This document shows positions 10,434 through 22,066 of a stretch of 64,000 nt of DNA, piece after piece. The notes under the pieces are model-generated. The model ran no database searches, had not been told where the DNA came from, and saw nothing but the letters and a program-made list of their open reading frames with translations. The DNA lies in NCBI GenBank assembly GCA_019022495.1, contig JAFEKR010000028.1:682001-746000 (forward strand), given 5' to 3'. This DNA is from Epichloe hybrida. Lineage: Eukaryota; Ascomycota; Sordariomycetes; Hypocreales; Clavicipitaceae. The number at the start of each line of letters is the position of its first letter. The first letter of the stretch is position 1. The position numbers and the translations under genes were made by a program.

Positions 10434-10888
10434 GACGATGCACTGGCTGGTGTGGTTTTGCCCAAGATTCACCAGTAGTGTGTGTAAATACACAATATAC
10501 TTCAACTTTCCTTGGTCTTCATTCTTCATGACGCTTTGCACCTTTTGGCAGAACAGGCATGCGTGGTTGGTTACCTCTGAAGAAGAGGCTGGCGAGGTGG
10601 ATGGCCTGTTCCCAGAGCATCGCTTAGCTAGCTGAAGTGCCTGGCTATAATTAGGCCGTGGGGAGAGGCCGTCGTCATCAAGTTGCTTCACTGGTGTCGA
10701 AAAATCCATCCTGTCATCAGATCTGTGTCTTCCTGAACAGCACCCGCCTCCCCGTGTAAAATTGTCCTCTTTCCATGTCAACGTGAACAGACAAAGGTCA
10801 TCCGGAATTTGCATTGAGTGGTGAGGTGAACGGAACTTCCCATCTCGCACGTACGTGTGATTTGATTTCGAGTTGCGAGCAGCGCACT
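10434..10888. other. convergent intergenic region
   Basis: The space lies between the stop codons of two convergent genes. It should hold both 3' UTRs. No coding sequence or RNA is recognised. Confidence 0.5.
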
Positions 10889-12233
10889 TCAGGCTGGATT
10901 GCCGAAGAAGCTTGTAATTTTCTGCGACCCTGGAGCTTTTGTTGACTTTTTGGGGCTCTTGTACTCGTTCTTGGTAGAGCTCATTTTTGCCTTTTCCGAA
11001 GCCACCTTTTTGGAGGGCGGGCTGCGAGAGTTTGTGGGTGGAACTTTCCGCTTTCCCTGTGAAGCTGATGTGCTCGATTCCACGGTCTCGTAATTGGAGT
11101 CATTCTTCGATAACTCATTGTCCTCGTTCCTTGACTGCGGCTCTTTCTCAACTACGAAATTGCCCTGTCGAGCAACCTCGGCATCATTCTTCTCGTTCTT
11201 CACTTTGGCATTTGAAAAGAAATTGGCTATGTTGGACTTGTTCTCCTTGCTGTTCAGCGGGATGATGAACGACGGGGAGCTGTTGCCGACTTTGCCTACG
11301 TCCTTGTTCACGGGGTACACTTCGAGCTCTCCGTCAAAGGGTTTCAGAAGGGATTGCAGCTCGCGCGACCATTCGTAGCGACCAGGGTCGACCCATTGCC
11401 TGATCTCGTCTGAGCCGGGGCTGAGAATGACAGGCATGCGATCATGCAGGAACTTGAGCTGCTTGTTGGAATCAGTAGTAATTATGGTGTAGGTGTACAG
11501 CTTTTCATCGGAGCCTGGATGGGCAGTGTCAGCGCGAGGGTTGCGGCTCGAGCGGTCGTTGGCAAGGTGAGCGACGGACCTTGATATTGAACACAGTCCC
11601 ACAGTCCGGCAAAGCACATGAGGCGTCCGTCTTTTCTCTTGACAAAGTGAGGCAGCTTGTCTTTTGGTCCCGTCTTGAGCCATTCGAAGAAACCTTGTGC
11701 GACAACAATGCAGCGCTTCTTGTTCTTCATGGATGCCCACATTCCGCCTGGCGTGCTCAGTGAATCGTCGCGGCAATTAATGGTTCTCATGAGGGTTTGG
11801 TAGTCGGGGCTTCTCTTGGTCCAGAACGGGACCAGACCCCATTTCATGGACTGCAGCCTGTATTTCACTTGATGGGAAGCAGAGCTCTCTGGCTCGTCTT
11901 GCTGCTCCGTCGTGGTGGTGGTGGTGGTGGCGGCGGCGGCATCGTCTGCATCATTTTTGTCGTGGTCTGCGTGGGAGCGAGGGCCAGCACCCCAATCCGG
12001 CGTATCGGCCCTGTAGACGACTCCGTGGTAGCCAGGAGCGAAGTTGTAGGACTGACGTGGTGCATCTGGGCCATGGTCATCTACAGAGTAATCCACAGAC
12101 ATGCCGTCATCTTGGAGCATTTGCCTGATCTGAGAGGCACGCTGGGGGGTTTGCAATGTCAGCAGACAGAAGTTGACAGAACTGCTTAGAGGGCATGATG
12201 ACATACGAGGGCGAGGGCATATCGACCACACAT
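10889..12233 (-). CDS. HMCES: SRAP-domain protein, HMCES/YedK family, with C-terminal PIP box
   Basis: Exons 12233-12207, 12141-11580 and 11514-10889 join in phase (introns 65 bases each) to give 404 residues. The protein starts MCGRYA: after Met removal Cys2 is the catalytic nucleophile that SRAP proteins use to crosslink to abasic sites in single-stranded DNA. Other family features are visible: MKWGLVPFW, the Asn in RTINCRDD, the Glu in GFFEW and the His in FLHDRMPVIL. A Thr/Asp-rich low-complexity insert (poly-Thr) interrupts the N-terminal half. The tail is disordered, Lys/Ser-rich, and ends with QKITSFFG, a match to the PCNA-interacting motif QxxIxxFF. That implies recruitment to replication forks, as known for human HMCES. 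It shares a 560-base divergent promoter with the gene at 12794. Confidence 0.93.
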
Positions 12234-12793
12234 CTTGCGCCAGAGGTGCCAGCACGAGTGAAGTAAAACCAGCAAACGGTGATGATGATGGTGGTTGATG
12301 GCGTCTGGTCTCGTGGTGTCTCGTGGTGTCTGGTGGTGTCACGTGTGTGTCACGTGTGTGTTGGCACGACGAGATGTCATACAAAATCTTATTAACGCCT
12401 GGCTTCAACGCTTCAACGGTTTGTTGGTGGTGGTGTCTGGTGGTGTGTGGTGGTGTGTGGTGGTGTCTGTAGCGTACATAGTCTGGTTAGAAAGTGGCTC
12501 TTGCCGGCCCCCACTGCGCCTGCCGTCGTCGGTACCTGCCTAATTGACTCAGCAGTGCAGTCTGGTTCGTCTATGTGGGAATAAGATTTCAGGCCACGAA
12601 GAGAGGCAGGGACCGGGCCGCCGACTTGTTTTCTCCCTCCCGTTCCATGTTCGTGTTCGGCATCTGAAGACGAGAAGATGAGGGAATCCCGCGCCGATTC
12701 GAGACTTGGCTGTACATCTTCTTCCCACTGAGCGAGCAACTCCGACGAAGGCTTTGAATTAACCTTCTCCTGCCAGACAGCCCCAGCCTCGCC
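12234..12793. promoter_or_regulatory. divergent promoter with tandem E-boxes and GTGGTGTCT repeats
   Basis: This is the shared upstream region of the SRAP gene (leftward) and the hypothetical gene at 12794 (rightward). Two CACGTG E-box palindromes sit 11 bases apart at 12340 and 12351, the site type bound by Cbf1-like bHLH factors. Around them are short degenerate repeats of GTGGTGTCT (about 12309-12340 and 12421-12475). Function is inferred only. Confidence 0.5.
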
Positions 12794-14165
12794 ATGGCCA
12801 ACGTCAACCAAGCGCTCTCCATATTCACTCATACATTTGCCCAGTCCCACGATTGCCCTCTTTGCGGATCAAAAATATCTCTCGCCGCCCTCAACCATCG
12901 CGGCGAGGGATGGAAAGCCGTGGTCCAAGAATTGAAGCATCCATCACCATCTGAACCTCGTGTCCGTCAACCCCTCGTCCAGCCCGGCTTCTGCTCGCAA
13001 ACGTTTGACGGTCAAGAGGTGAGAGTCGTCCATTCGGCCTGCTGGAAAGTCGTAGCAAGGTTGTGGGGTGAGAACACCTTTACTGTTGCGGAACTGGATG
13101 GCTTTTTGGATTGCGCTCGTGATGTAGCTCCTTTTCTACCAGACATTCCCTTCAAGGAATCACCGGAGCAATTGGATATCACTATTGACCATCGTCTGGA
13201 TCCCAGCGATCTGGAACATGGCCCTAGCGACAGCACCCGAGACGGCGACGTCTTGTGGTGGGAGCAAGTACAGGCCGGTGTGAAGCAGGAGCATCTCACA
13301 CCACCGTCCCTGGTAGGTATCAGCAACCATCAGCTCCCGGCTCGACTGAGAGGCTTCGTCGCCTATACACTTCGGAATGCCTCAGAAGTCCGGAGGAGTC
13401 CGGACCCCGATTCGCGTTTCTGGGTCGAAGTCATAAGCATGTTGGCGAATTCCCCCGCAGCCCAATTTGCCAAGGACGAGCCGGACAGGCCATCTCGCAT
13501 CGCGCAGGCCATGCGGAACCTGCGGCTCGGTGGCATATGCCGGTTTCCTCATACGACCAATTTTGATGTCGTCCGTGCCAACGCCCTCACCATACTTGTC
13601 ACGCTGATACCAATACCGTTGGAGGACCTTGTGGCCACGGACTCAAAAGACGGCAAGCGAGCCAAGTTGGAAAGACCGCGAGATATACCGCTGGCGAGCA
13701 TCACCTCGGAGACGCCGTTCCGGCTCAACTTTTACACAATCAGACGGCAGTGCCTTGTGGAGAGTATCAGGGATCGTAGCATCATGGTGGGCATGAAGTA
13801 CTTGCGGTTCATCGAATTCGACAAGACCCCGGCGGCGGAAACAGATCTGGTGCCCTCGATTACTTCGTTGTCGGGCATTCGACTCATAAGAGATGGCATC
13901 GGGGTGATAGCGGTGCATGCCAAAGAAGGCCCAGATTGGCTTGGCATATGGCAACAGGATGGTTCGACGCACCTCACGACAGTAATGGCCGTGAAGGCGG
14001 CCACTGCCGAATGGACCCCCGGCGTGATAACGGGCAACCTAACCGTCACTGCAGACGTGAGTCTTCCCTTGTTCTGCATCATTCACATCTTGGACCCGTA
14101 ACTGAGCACTGCCACAGACGGCAAAAGATTTGGCGATTGAAGTGCAAAACCCATCGTCGTCATGA
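12794..14165 (+). CDS. conserved hypothetical protein with Cys motif
   Basis: The gene most likely has two exons, 12794-14056 and 14118-14165. The 61-base intron has GTGAGT and ACAG ends. Without splicing the ORF stops at 14101 after a poorly protein-like tail. The product has 436 residues. The N-terminus has CPLC near residue 21 and a later HSACW, possible metal ligands. The C-terminal third (from about 330: VGMKYLRFIEF, SGIRLIRDGIGVIAVH) resembles the uncharacterised C-terminal domain of some fungal F-box proteins. That is a weak recollection and no F-box is visible. No signal peptide or membrane span is present. Function unknown. Confidence 0.75.
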
Positions 14166-14426
14166 GCGCAAGTTGTAGCGCAAGTGTAGCGCAACACACA
14201 TGTGACTTCCACCACCGATAGACAGCATTGTACACTTCCAGCCGTAGCGAATTGAGGAAACTCGCCGACAACAATTCCTGCAGCATGTGTCTGAGAGCAG
14301 AGTGATGCAAAGAGAGGTTTAGGCAGGAGGTTCAGGCCCAACCCCCCTCCTCAGTCGCCTTCTCCACACCCCTCCTCCTCATCCAACATGCAGACTCAAC
14401 AACCCCATCTCATCTCGACATCCACC

Positions 14427-15271
14427 ATGCCTCCCCAAATCGTCCTCATCCGCCACGCCCAAGCTCTTCACAACGTAGAAAATAAGTCTCTTCTCGCTCA
14501 TCATGTTGCCCACAATGCTGCCCATCATCCTCGCTGACACCACATGCCGCCTCACAAGAATACTCGCTCCACGACCCCAAGCTCACCCCCCTCGGTGAGT
14601 CACAATGCCAACCTCTCCGAGAGTCGCTCCTCTGTCGATTCGGCCATGTCCCTGCTCGAGATGTCGCCGTCATAGTGAGCCCTATGCTTCGGACGTTGCA
14701 GACGGCGAGTCTGGCGCTAGATTGGTTGGTGGAGAGGGGGGTCAAGTTCGAGGCGAGCGCCGATTGGCAAGGTGCGCGAAGTGGTGATTCACAAACCCAT
14801 CCATCTCACCATGCAAACCACTGACCTTGACCAGAAACCTCCTCCAAGCCATGCGACACGGGCTCCCAGTCCCCAACCACTCTCGTCACCCTCTTCCCCC
14901 ACGTCCTCTTCGACGACCTCGACCCCATCTGGCCCGACAAGACATCCCCGTCCGCCCATCGCTACCACCACACGCGCCGGGCCATTGTCGAGCGCGGCCG
15001 TCTCTGCCTAGAGATCCTGCATCAGCGTCCCGAGAAACTCGTCTTTGTGGTGTCGCACTCTGGGTTCCTGAGAGTGGGCGTCACGGGGCGGTGGTTCATG
15101 AACGCCGACTACAGGGTGTTTGAATTCCAGCATGGTCTCGAGGATGGGAGGAGAGTCATACGGCAGGACGAGAGTACGAGCGAGGGCGGGCTGGGGCTGT
15201 CTTTTGCGGAAACGGTGCCACTGGGGCATCATCTACCCGAGGAGCATGTGCAGGAAGATGCAACAAGTTGA
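14427..15271 (+). CDS. histidine phosphatase (phosphoglycerate mutase-like) family protein
   Basis: The start PPQIVLIRHAQALHN is the RHG-type motif of the histidine phosphatase superfamily, with the nucleophilic His. The next parts, YSLHDPKLTPLGESQC, SPMLRTLQTASLALDW, WQETSSKPCDTG and VVSHSGFLR (second catalytic His), follow in order. Intron 2 is clean (14772-14834, giving W-Q-E). Intron 1 is not: the acceptor at 14558 gives the correct frame for YSLHDP, but neither GT near 14475 nor 14486 joins in phase, so the locus is one base out. Similar fungal proteins of about 250 residues are cytosolic phosphatases of unknown substrate. The ATG at 14427 starts directly at the conserved strand. An in-frame ATG lies 39 bases upstream. 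Confidence 0.82.
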
Positions 15272-15330
15272 TTGGGTATTGTAGTAGCAGTATTACTAGG
15301 GCACACTCTAGACGTTGGGAAGAAAATCTG

Positions 15331-17709
15331 TTATTTGGACAAAAAGCTTTGGAATGCTTCTTGGTCAATCACGACGTTTCCCACGGCTCGTAACCTCTTT
15401 CGGCCCTCCTTCTGCTTCTCCAGGAGCTTTCTGCGACGCGTGATGTCGCTTGCGTGCAGTTTGGCCAGCACATCCTTGCGAAAGGGTTTGATCGTTTCGC
15501 GGGCTACAATCTTGTTGCCGACTGCGGCTTGGATGACCACCTCTGCACGACGGTGGATTATTATCATTAGCATTGTCCCTTGTTTCGTCTTCTTCCTACG
15601 ATAACCGCTCGAGTGGGACGTACCAAACATCTGGCGGTCGACATGCTGCTTGAACTTGGTCACCCATCGTCGCCCGATGCGATCGGCTTGAGAGCCGTGG
15701 ACCACTCGACAGATGGCGTCAACGGGCTGCTTGTTGACAAGGAGCTGGATCTTGGCGAGTTTGCTTTCGCGCCAGCCCGCATCTTCATAGTCTAGAGTGG
15801 CATAGCCCTTGCTGTAGTAGTAGTATATGATCGATCCCCTACTGGTCAGCGACGGATTCCGGCTGCACTGCACGTGAATGAGGGTGGCTTGAAAAAGAAA
15901 AAAAAAGAACAAAGAAAAAAAAAAGAAAAAAGAAAAAAAAAGAAAAAAGAGCAAAAAAAATAAAAAAAAAAAAAACAAGGCAAGGAAGAAAACATACGTA
16001 GCTCCTTTGAGTTTGCCGAAGAAATCCTCCATCAATTGTGCGGATGGGATGTCGTACACGAGGATGACTTGAGAGCCGTGGAAAAATTCCAGGCTCTTCT
16101 GCTCGCCTCGATTTGCTTCACAGAGCTCAATCACGCGGCCAAGGTACTCTTGCGGAAGGGTCACGGTCGCCTTGACGTACGGCTCAAGTGTCTGTGACAA
16201 ACGGATTCTATGATCAGTCGCGTCGGGAAACAAGGCTGGGTTCTGAATGACCTCGGAAGATCCATCGGGCCATATGACCTTTGTGGGCACGGTTGGTTCC
16301 GTGATGATGATGCTCCGACCATGCTCTTGCTTCAGGCGATCCTGGAACACGGAGCAGTGCAAACTGCCGAGGAATCCTAAACGCCAACCGGAGCCCAAGG
16401 CTTCGGAGAAGTCTTTGCGTAGCGTGACGCTTCGATCGTTTAATACCAGTTGAGTGATGCTGTCCGCCAATCTCGTGTAATCACTCTGGTCAGAGGGGAA
16501 AGCCGCCACAAACACCATCGGCTTGGGCTCTTCAAAACCAGGGCAGGGCTCCACGACATCTTCGTTGCCAACCGTTGTGAATGTGTCTCCCAGCTTGGCG
16601 TCCTGAATTTTCTTCATGCCGGGGTTGAAGTACACATAACCGACTTGTCCGGCGCGAAGGACCTTTTGCGGCGTTGCGTCCGGATACTGTATGCCAACTT
16701 GTCCAACCGTATACTTCATCCCGGTGCCGAGGGAAATGACGTTATCCCCCGCTCGGATTGTTCCGTCGAATAGTCTGATGAGGAGAACTACACCCCTGAA
16801 GTTGTCGTACCACGAATCAACGAGTAGAAACTTCAACGGCTTCTTCTCATCCCCCACTGGATGTGGAATCTTCTCCACGACCGCCGGTAACACGGCCGAA
16901 ACGCCCTTGCCCGTTTTTGCACTCACAAGTACGGCATCCTTTGCATCCAGTTCGAAAGTCGTTTCCATCTGTTCCAATACTCGAGGAACGTCTGCGGATG
17001 GCATGTCGATTTTGTTTATGACGGGGACGAGCGCCAAGTCTTGCGCAAAGGCGAGGTGGAAATTTGATACCGTTTGTGCTTGGATGCCTTGACTGGCATC
17101 GATGAGCAGAAGAGCACCTCCGCAACTGGCGTAGGATCTCGTGACTTCGGCGCGGAAGTCGACGTGGCCGGGCGTGTCGACAAGATGGAGCAGATGGTCC
17201 TGGCCTCGATGTTTGTAGAGCATGGTGCAAGTTTGCGCCTTGACTGTGATTCCTCGCTCGCGCTCGACGTCTAATTTATCCTACAGTTCCACCTTGTCAG
17301 TTTTCCTTCGATTGCGTCAAATCTCCCTCGAGTCAATCAGACTTGTGACCCAATTGCATCGCGTGGAATTGTGTGCTTGTGCATTGCCGGAGAGGGAGGG
17401 GGTGGGGTAATGCTATTGGCGTACCAAAATCTGCTTGTTCTCATCGCTTGCTGAGATTGTCCCCGTGTGCTCCAGCAACCGATCACTCAATGTGCTTTTC
17501 CCATGGTCGATATGCGCCACGATGCAGAAATTTCTGTATCGCTCAATCGGGATCGCTGCGATGCGAGCTTCGAGCTCCGTGGGCGATGGCTTGGCGGACG
17601 ATGCATACGTGCGGCGGCGGAACACGAGCTGCTGCTCAGAGAACATGGACTTGTCTAGCAGCTGCCATTGTCGAGCCCAGACTCTTGCCGCTCTGCAGGC
17701 CCAGGTCAT
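15331..17709 (-). CDS. GUF1: GUF1, mitochondrial elongation factor 4 (LepA) GTPase
   Basis: Exons 17709-17425, 17280-15998, 15811-15624 and 15542-15331 give 655 residues in phase. A basic N-terminus with no acidic residue in the first 18 positions fits a mitochondrial transit peptide. GTPase motifs are AHIDHGKST (residues 65-73), [16 protein letters not shown] and NKIDMP. The LepA-specific C-terminal region is present: [21 protein letters not shown] and [10 protein letters not shown]. Guf1 acts on the mitochondrial ribosome, promoting back-translocation or reactivating stalled ribosomes. Intron 2 (15812-15997) carries a 75-base almost pure pyrimidine tract on the coding strand. The gene is convergent with the phosphatase, only 59 bases between stops. 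Confidence 0.96.
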
Positions 17710-18366
17710 CTAGGAGTCTGCGAGTAGGCGCGCATTGGGGATAATAAGGTGTTGCCAATGTGGTTTGTGGCATGTCCGATGGGCGATGGGAAGTTTCAGG
17801 GTCCAGTCGCCTGGCTTGATTACCTAATAACCACCCAAACCTTACCTACAGTGGGTCCCAGTAATTCCGTAATTCCGAAGCAGCAGCAACGGCGACTCTG
17901 GTGGAAATTCTTCGGAATTACTGGGACCCCAGTCTGCCCGGGACCAGAATAGTCCGGTCCGTCTCCGTTAACTCTCAACTCTCTGTAAAGGGGCGAAACT
18001 GTGTCAGAGTATTGGTAAGGAGGACATGCTAATTCAAAGACGTCCTTCGAATATACCTTGTTCATCACACAGATATAATGCTGATAAAGGCCAACACAAC
18101 CAAGCCAGTATCGCCACATCGCGCTCCAAATGCTACTTGTAGAAGAGATTCGCCAGTTCAAACCCGGCCAGTCAGGTCGCCATTCCCTTACGATGCCATG
18201 AATAATGGTTAAAATATCAAATTCCAATGCTAAGCCTTCCGTTCCCAGTACTCATGAGTAGCCATCCACATGCATCGAGCCATGGTAAGCTCGGGAGAAA
18301 AGAGGAGGGAAAAGAAGAAGAAAGAGGACTGCTTTGATCCAGCGCAAAAAGAGTTCCGAGGGCATC
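17710..18366. other. intergenic with small hairpin element
   Basis: No gene is recognised between GUF1 and the MIT gene. A short inverted repeat at 17853-17930 is listed separately. Confidence 0.5.
17853..17930. repeat. inverted repeat, possible MITE remnant
   Basis: The left arm GGGTCCCAGTAATTCCG (with an extra 8-base TAATTCCG duplication, ending GAAG at 17880) is mirrored by CTTCGGAATTACTGGGACCC at 17910-17929. The loop is about 30 bases. The left arm is preceded by CTACAGT and the right arm followed by CAGTCTG, so the outer ends resemble the CAGT-type ends of Tc1/mariner-like elements. No transposase is present. It could equally be a transcribed hairpin. Confidence 0.6.
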
Positions 18367-21300
18367 TCAAGCCAGAACCCACTCGCTCCCCCTTTTGATG
18401 AATTTGTCCAGAAGCATACCCAAGTCGGTCAGCACGAATCGGCAAACATAGAATCCGAAAAATTCTGCAGCGTGACGGGTGCAAAGCTCAAGCCCGACTT
18501 GAGTTTTGTCCGCATGTCTTAGCCCAGGATCTTCGACCTGTCGAGCTATTTGATCTAGCGACTTTGTCAGCATGTTGTTTCAATCACAGACAATCCGACG
18601 ACCGGATGGAAAGGCGTGTTTGTGTCTTACCTATTGCTTGGGCTGCGTCAAACAAGCGAGCAAGTGAACTCATGTAATTAGCGTGGGGTCCAACAAACTG
18701 CGCTTGAGTAATGTCACGCCTAGGCGGACGGCTCGTCGGCTGTGGTGTCATCGGCAGTGTTGGCATGGTGGCTGCTTCTTTGATGCCCTCAGGGGCAGCC
18801 GAACGGCTGCTGTGGGCTGCTCCCAGGCCCATGTTCGAGTTCTTGGACCGTAGTCGCCTCCAAGAGAACGATGATGGCTTGGCAGACACACTGGCAGTTC
18901 GTGGAACAGCCGGCGCACCATCACCCTCCACCACGTTTGAGGCTTCTTTGAAGAGCACCCCCGAGCCTTGTACCCCGACCTCGTTGCCCAGTCTGCGGGA
19001 GAGAGCGTTCTGAACCTGCTCCAAGATGCTCTCAAGTGCCTGCATCTCATCCAACATTGCGTCAGCATCGCACGTGTCGACTGATGCCAGATTTAGCAGA
19101 GCTGCGGTGAGCAAATCGCAGTTTGAAATCTTGTCCTCGACGTTCTTGAGCTTGACCCCCTTGACTTTCCACACATCGCGGGGCACGAACAGCTTTGTAC
19201 TCAGGTATCCGCCGCGCGGGTGCGCCAGTGTCTGGTACAGACACCGCATCAGCCAGAACGGCCGCAGCATGACATCATTGGGACAAGGCTCGAGGGCGAC
19301 GGGAGGGTCCAGTGCCATTGGGTTCGGTGAGCCTGGGGTGGATGGCAAGTGGATATTGTCTTCAAACAGGTAGAGGCTTCCCGGCGACGCTGATTCCGTT
19401 TGTTCACGGAGAGTGGCTATCAGCGGGGTCGGCAGCGCAGGTATGGCGGGTGTTCTGGCGCTTCCGGAATGAAGGCTCGGTGGTGTTCCAGGCGACATGT
19501 CGGAGGCATCCTCAAGGTTGGACAAGGACAGGTTCCGGCTCTTGAGACTTCGCAAGCTAGAAGACGAGAAATTCTTTCGAAGCCTGCTGATTGTGGGAGA
19601 GCCGGACCGGCCTGTAGAACCGTCTTCCGCATCAATCTGTCCCCGCCGATGTGGTGGGGATCCCATGATTGCTGTAGGCTGAGCAGGTCCCGGGGCTCCC
19701 ATTGTCGGTGCCGTGAGCTTCTTCGTGGGCCGACTCGTTTGTGGTCTTTCTCCCGGCGTTGCCTCGGCAGCTGAATTAGTCTCTGTCATCGTCCTCGGCT
19801 GCGTCACTTCTCCATGGCCGGCGGCCGGCGGTGGCTGTCGGAGTTGAGTCGTCTGAATCTTGAGCTGCTTCGGGTTCTGGCCAGATAAACGGCGGCTCCT
19901 TACGCCCTGGTCAGGCGACGCGGCTCGAGTCGGGGGAAGCTCGGGCAAAGATTGCTTGGGAGGTGGTGCGGATGGCTGTAAGCCCTTGGGGATTGGGTGT
20001 TGCTGTTTCTGCAGGGCAGACCTGTCGACAGTCGTAGCCAGTGGTCTAGTGCCAGAGGCATTTCCCTGCTCACCCATCTTGAACCCGGGGGGCTGTGCTT
20101 CCTTGTTGCGAGATGCCGGACGCTGCGAGATGCTGCTCGCCTTCTCGTCCTCCTTTGCTAAAAAACTCTCCATGTTGTCATCGCGTGTCATTTCCTCCAA
20201 CATGCGTTCCTCCTCGTCTGAGGATAGATTGTCGTCATAGAAGCCACCAGATTTCGGTTCATTTCGTTGCTGCGCCGCATGGCACCGAGAGTCGTCAGGG
20301 TACGCCTCGCGTTCCGTCTGCCTGACACGTTCACGTGCTTCCTCTACTTTCCGGAGAGCCTTTGTCACAATTTCTTCAGTGCGGTCTATCGTGTCATAGT
20401 CTTGAGGATCCATGGGCTCGTATCCCTCGTCATATGCGGCCTCGATGGCCGCATCCAACGCGGTGTCGAACTCTGCTTCAGTGTTGACACTAGGTTTTCG
20501 AAAATGCTCAGTGCGAAGGCCAGATGAGTCTCGGGAGTTCACAGATGTGCTAGAAGAACCTCCTGACTCATCGATGGGATCGAGCCATGAGTTCTGACTG
20601 CCATCTCTGAAGTGTCCTGTACCATCACGCGAGCCACTCCATGACCCTGAGTGGTACGAATCCGTTCCCGTCCCCCGGTCATCGGAATCGTGTCGCTCAT
20701 GCTGCGGTTTTTTTGGCGATGACGGCCGTCGGTTCGTCAGGGGCTGCGGGGTGGCGCGGTCACTGTCATTCATGTACTCCTCTGTGGACCGAAGTTTTTG
20801 AGGTGATCGAGAAAAGGCAGAATGCAAGGAGGGTTGTTCGGTTGCGAGCCGCATTGATCGTGAGATTTCCCGGGGGCCATCACTGAGATATCTTGTGTCT
20901 TGGCATATGCGATGCTGCTGCTGCTGCTGCAAGTCCGGTTGCTCCTTGGCTGGATTCAAGGCAACCGTTTCCACCTCCAACACTTCGGCCTGGGGGAATT
21001 CGTCATCTTGCTCGTCGACACCTCCCGGTGGGGCGGGGAGTTCCTTGTTATCTGTTGCCCGCCATGGTGCCATTTGATCCAGTTCCTCAATGCGTGCATC
21101 GTATGTTCGCCGCTACGAGATGGTGACGTGATTTGTGAGTAGAGGATGTGGGCAGACAGATTTCGTGGGGTTCAGGATAGCTTTACTTACAATAGCTTCC
21201 AGTTTTTTCTTGTCCTCGTCGGCCGTTGTCTTGAGAAGAACATGTTGCAGAAGATCGCAGGCCTCGGCATACGACTGTCGAGCACCCTCGAAGTTCTGGG

Positions 21301-22066
21301 CGTTGTCTAACTGGACAGCCGTATTGGCCTGTTGTAAAGCTCGAGACAGCATCGCTTTCTGCGAAGGGGGCTTCGTACCGCGACCCTTGTTGGTCAAGTC
21401 CACGCTACCCTTCCCACTCCGACTCCGACTCCGTGAGTGGCCGTGAGACGGGGCATATGGCTCTCTTACTTTCCCAGAGGGCATTTTGGGCAACAGCTCC
21501 GAAGAAGATGCTGAATGAGTCCTGGCGGGGGAAGTTCCTGAAGTTTCGTGACCGCTTACTTCACCACCGGGAAGTTTTTCCAGGCTCGAGGGACGATGTC
21601 CGATACTATCGCTCAGGGAGTCTAGAGGAACGATGGGAGGCAGGGTTAGCGGCGGGATCTCGATGCTGAGGGTACCAGGCTCGGATATAGGGTCAGTCTC
21701 GTGATCGGATTCGTTGGGCGGCGTGTCGGGGAGGTTATGTGACTGGTGAAGAAAGCCAGCGTTGAAAGATGGGGTCTCGCTGGGAGAGTACGCCGGGGTA
21801 AGAGTCGCCGATGTCGTTGCTGCTGCCGCTGCAGCCCGTGGCGGCGGCAGCAACGACGACGTACGTGGCAGGCGCGCCGGAGTAGCGGCCGACAAAGACG
21901 GCTTTCGAGTACAAGGCGACGACGATGAGCCGGATGCTGGACGGTAGACGGAGGGATCCAGCGCGAACAAAGAACTGGGTTGATGGGAAGGAGCTGGGCT
22001 GGCAACGGCGGAAACGTGATCGGACTCAAAGGTGTCAAGAGAGCAATGCTTTGCGTGCATAATCAT
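18367..22066 (-). CDS. MIT-domain protein, large and mostly disordered
   Basis: Exons 22066-21191, 21112-18631 and 18554-18367 join in phase and give 1181 residues. The only clear domain is an MIT (microtubule interacting and trafficking) three-helix unit near residues 230-295 (AMLSRALQQANTAVQLDNA, FEGARQSYAEACDLLQ, DEDKKKLEAI), continuing across intron 1 into RRTYDARIEELD. MIT domains bind ESCRT-III tails. Most of the rest is Ser/Pro/Gln-rich and probably disordered. A folded C-terminal part starts near residue 960 (LMRCLYQTLAHPRGG, FVPRDVWKVKGVKLKNVEDK) and ends after the last intron. An AG directly precedes the in-frame codons before the ATG at 22066 (VAREQ-MIM), so a further upstream exon is possible. 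Confidence 0.85.
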
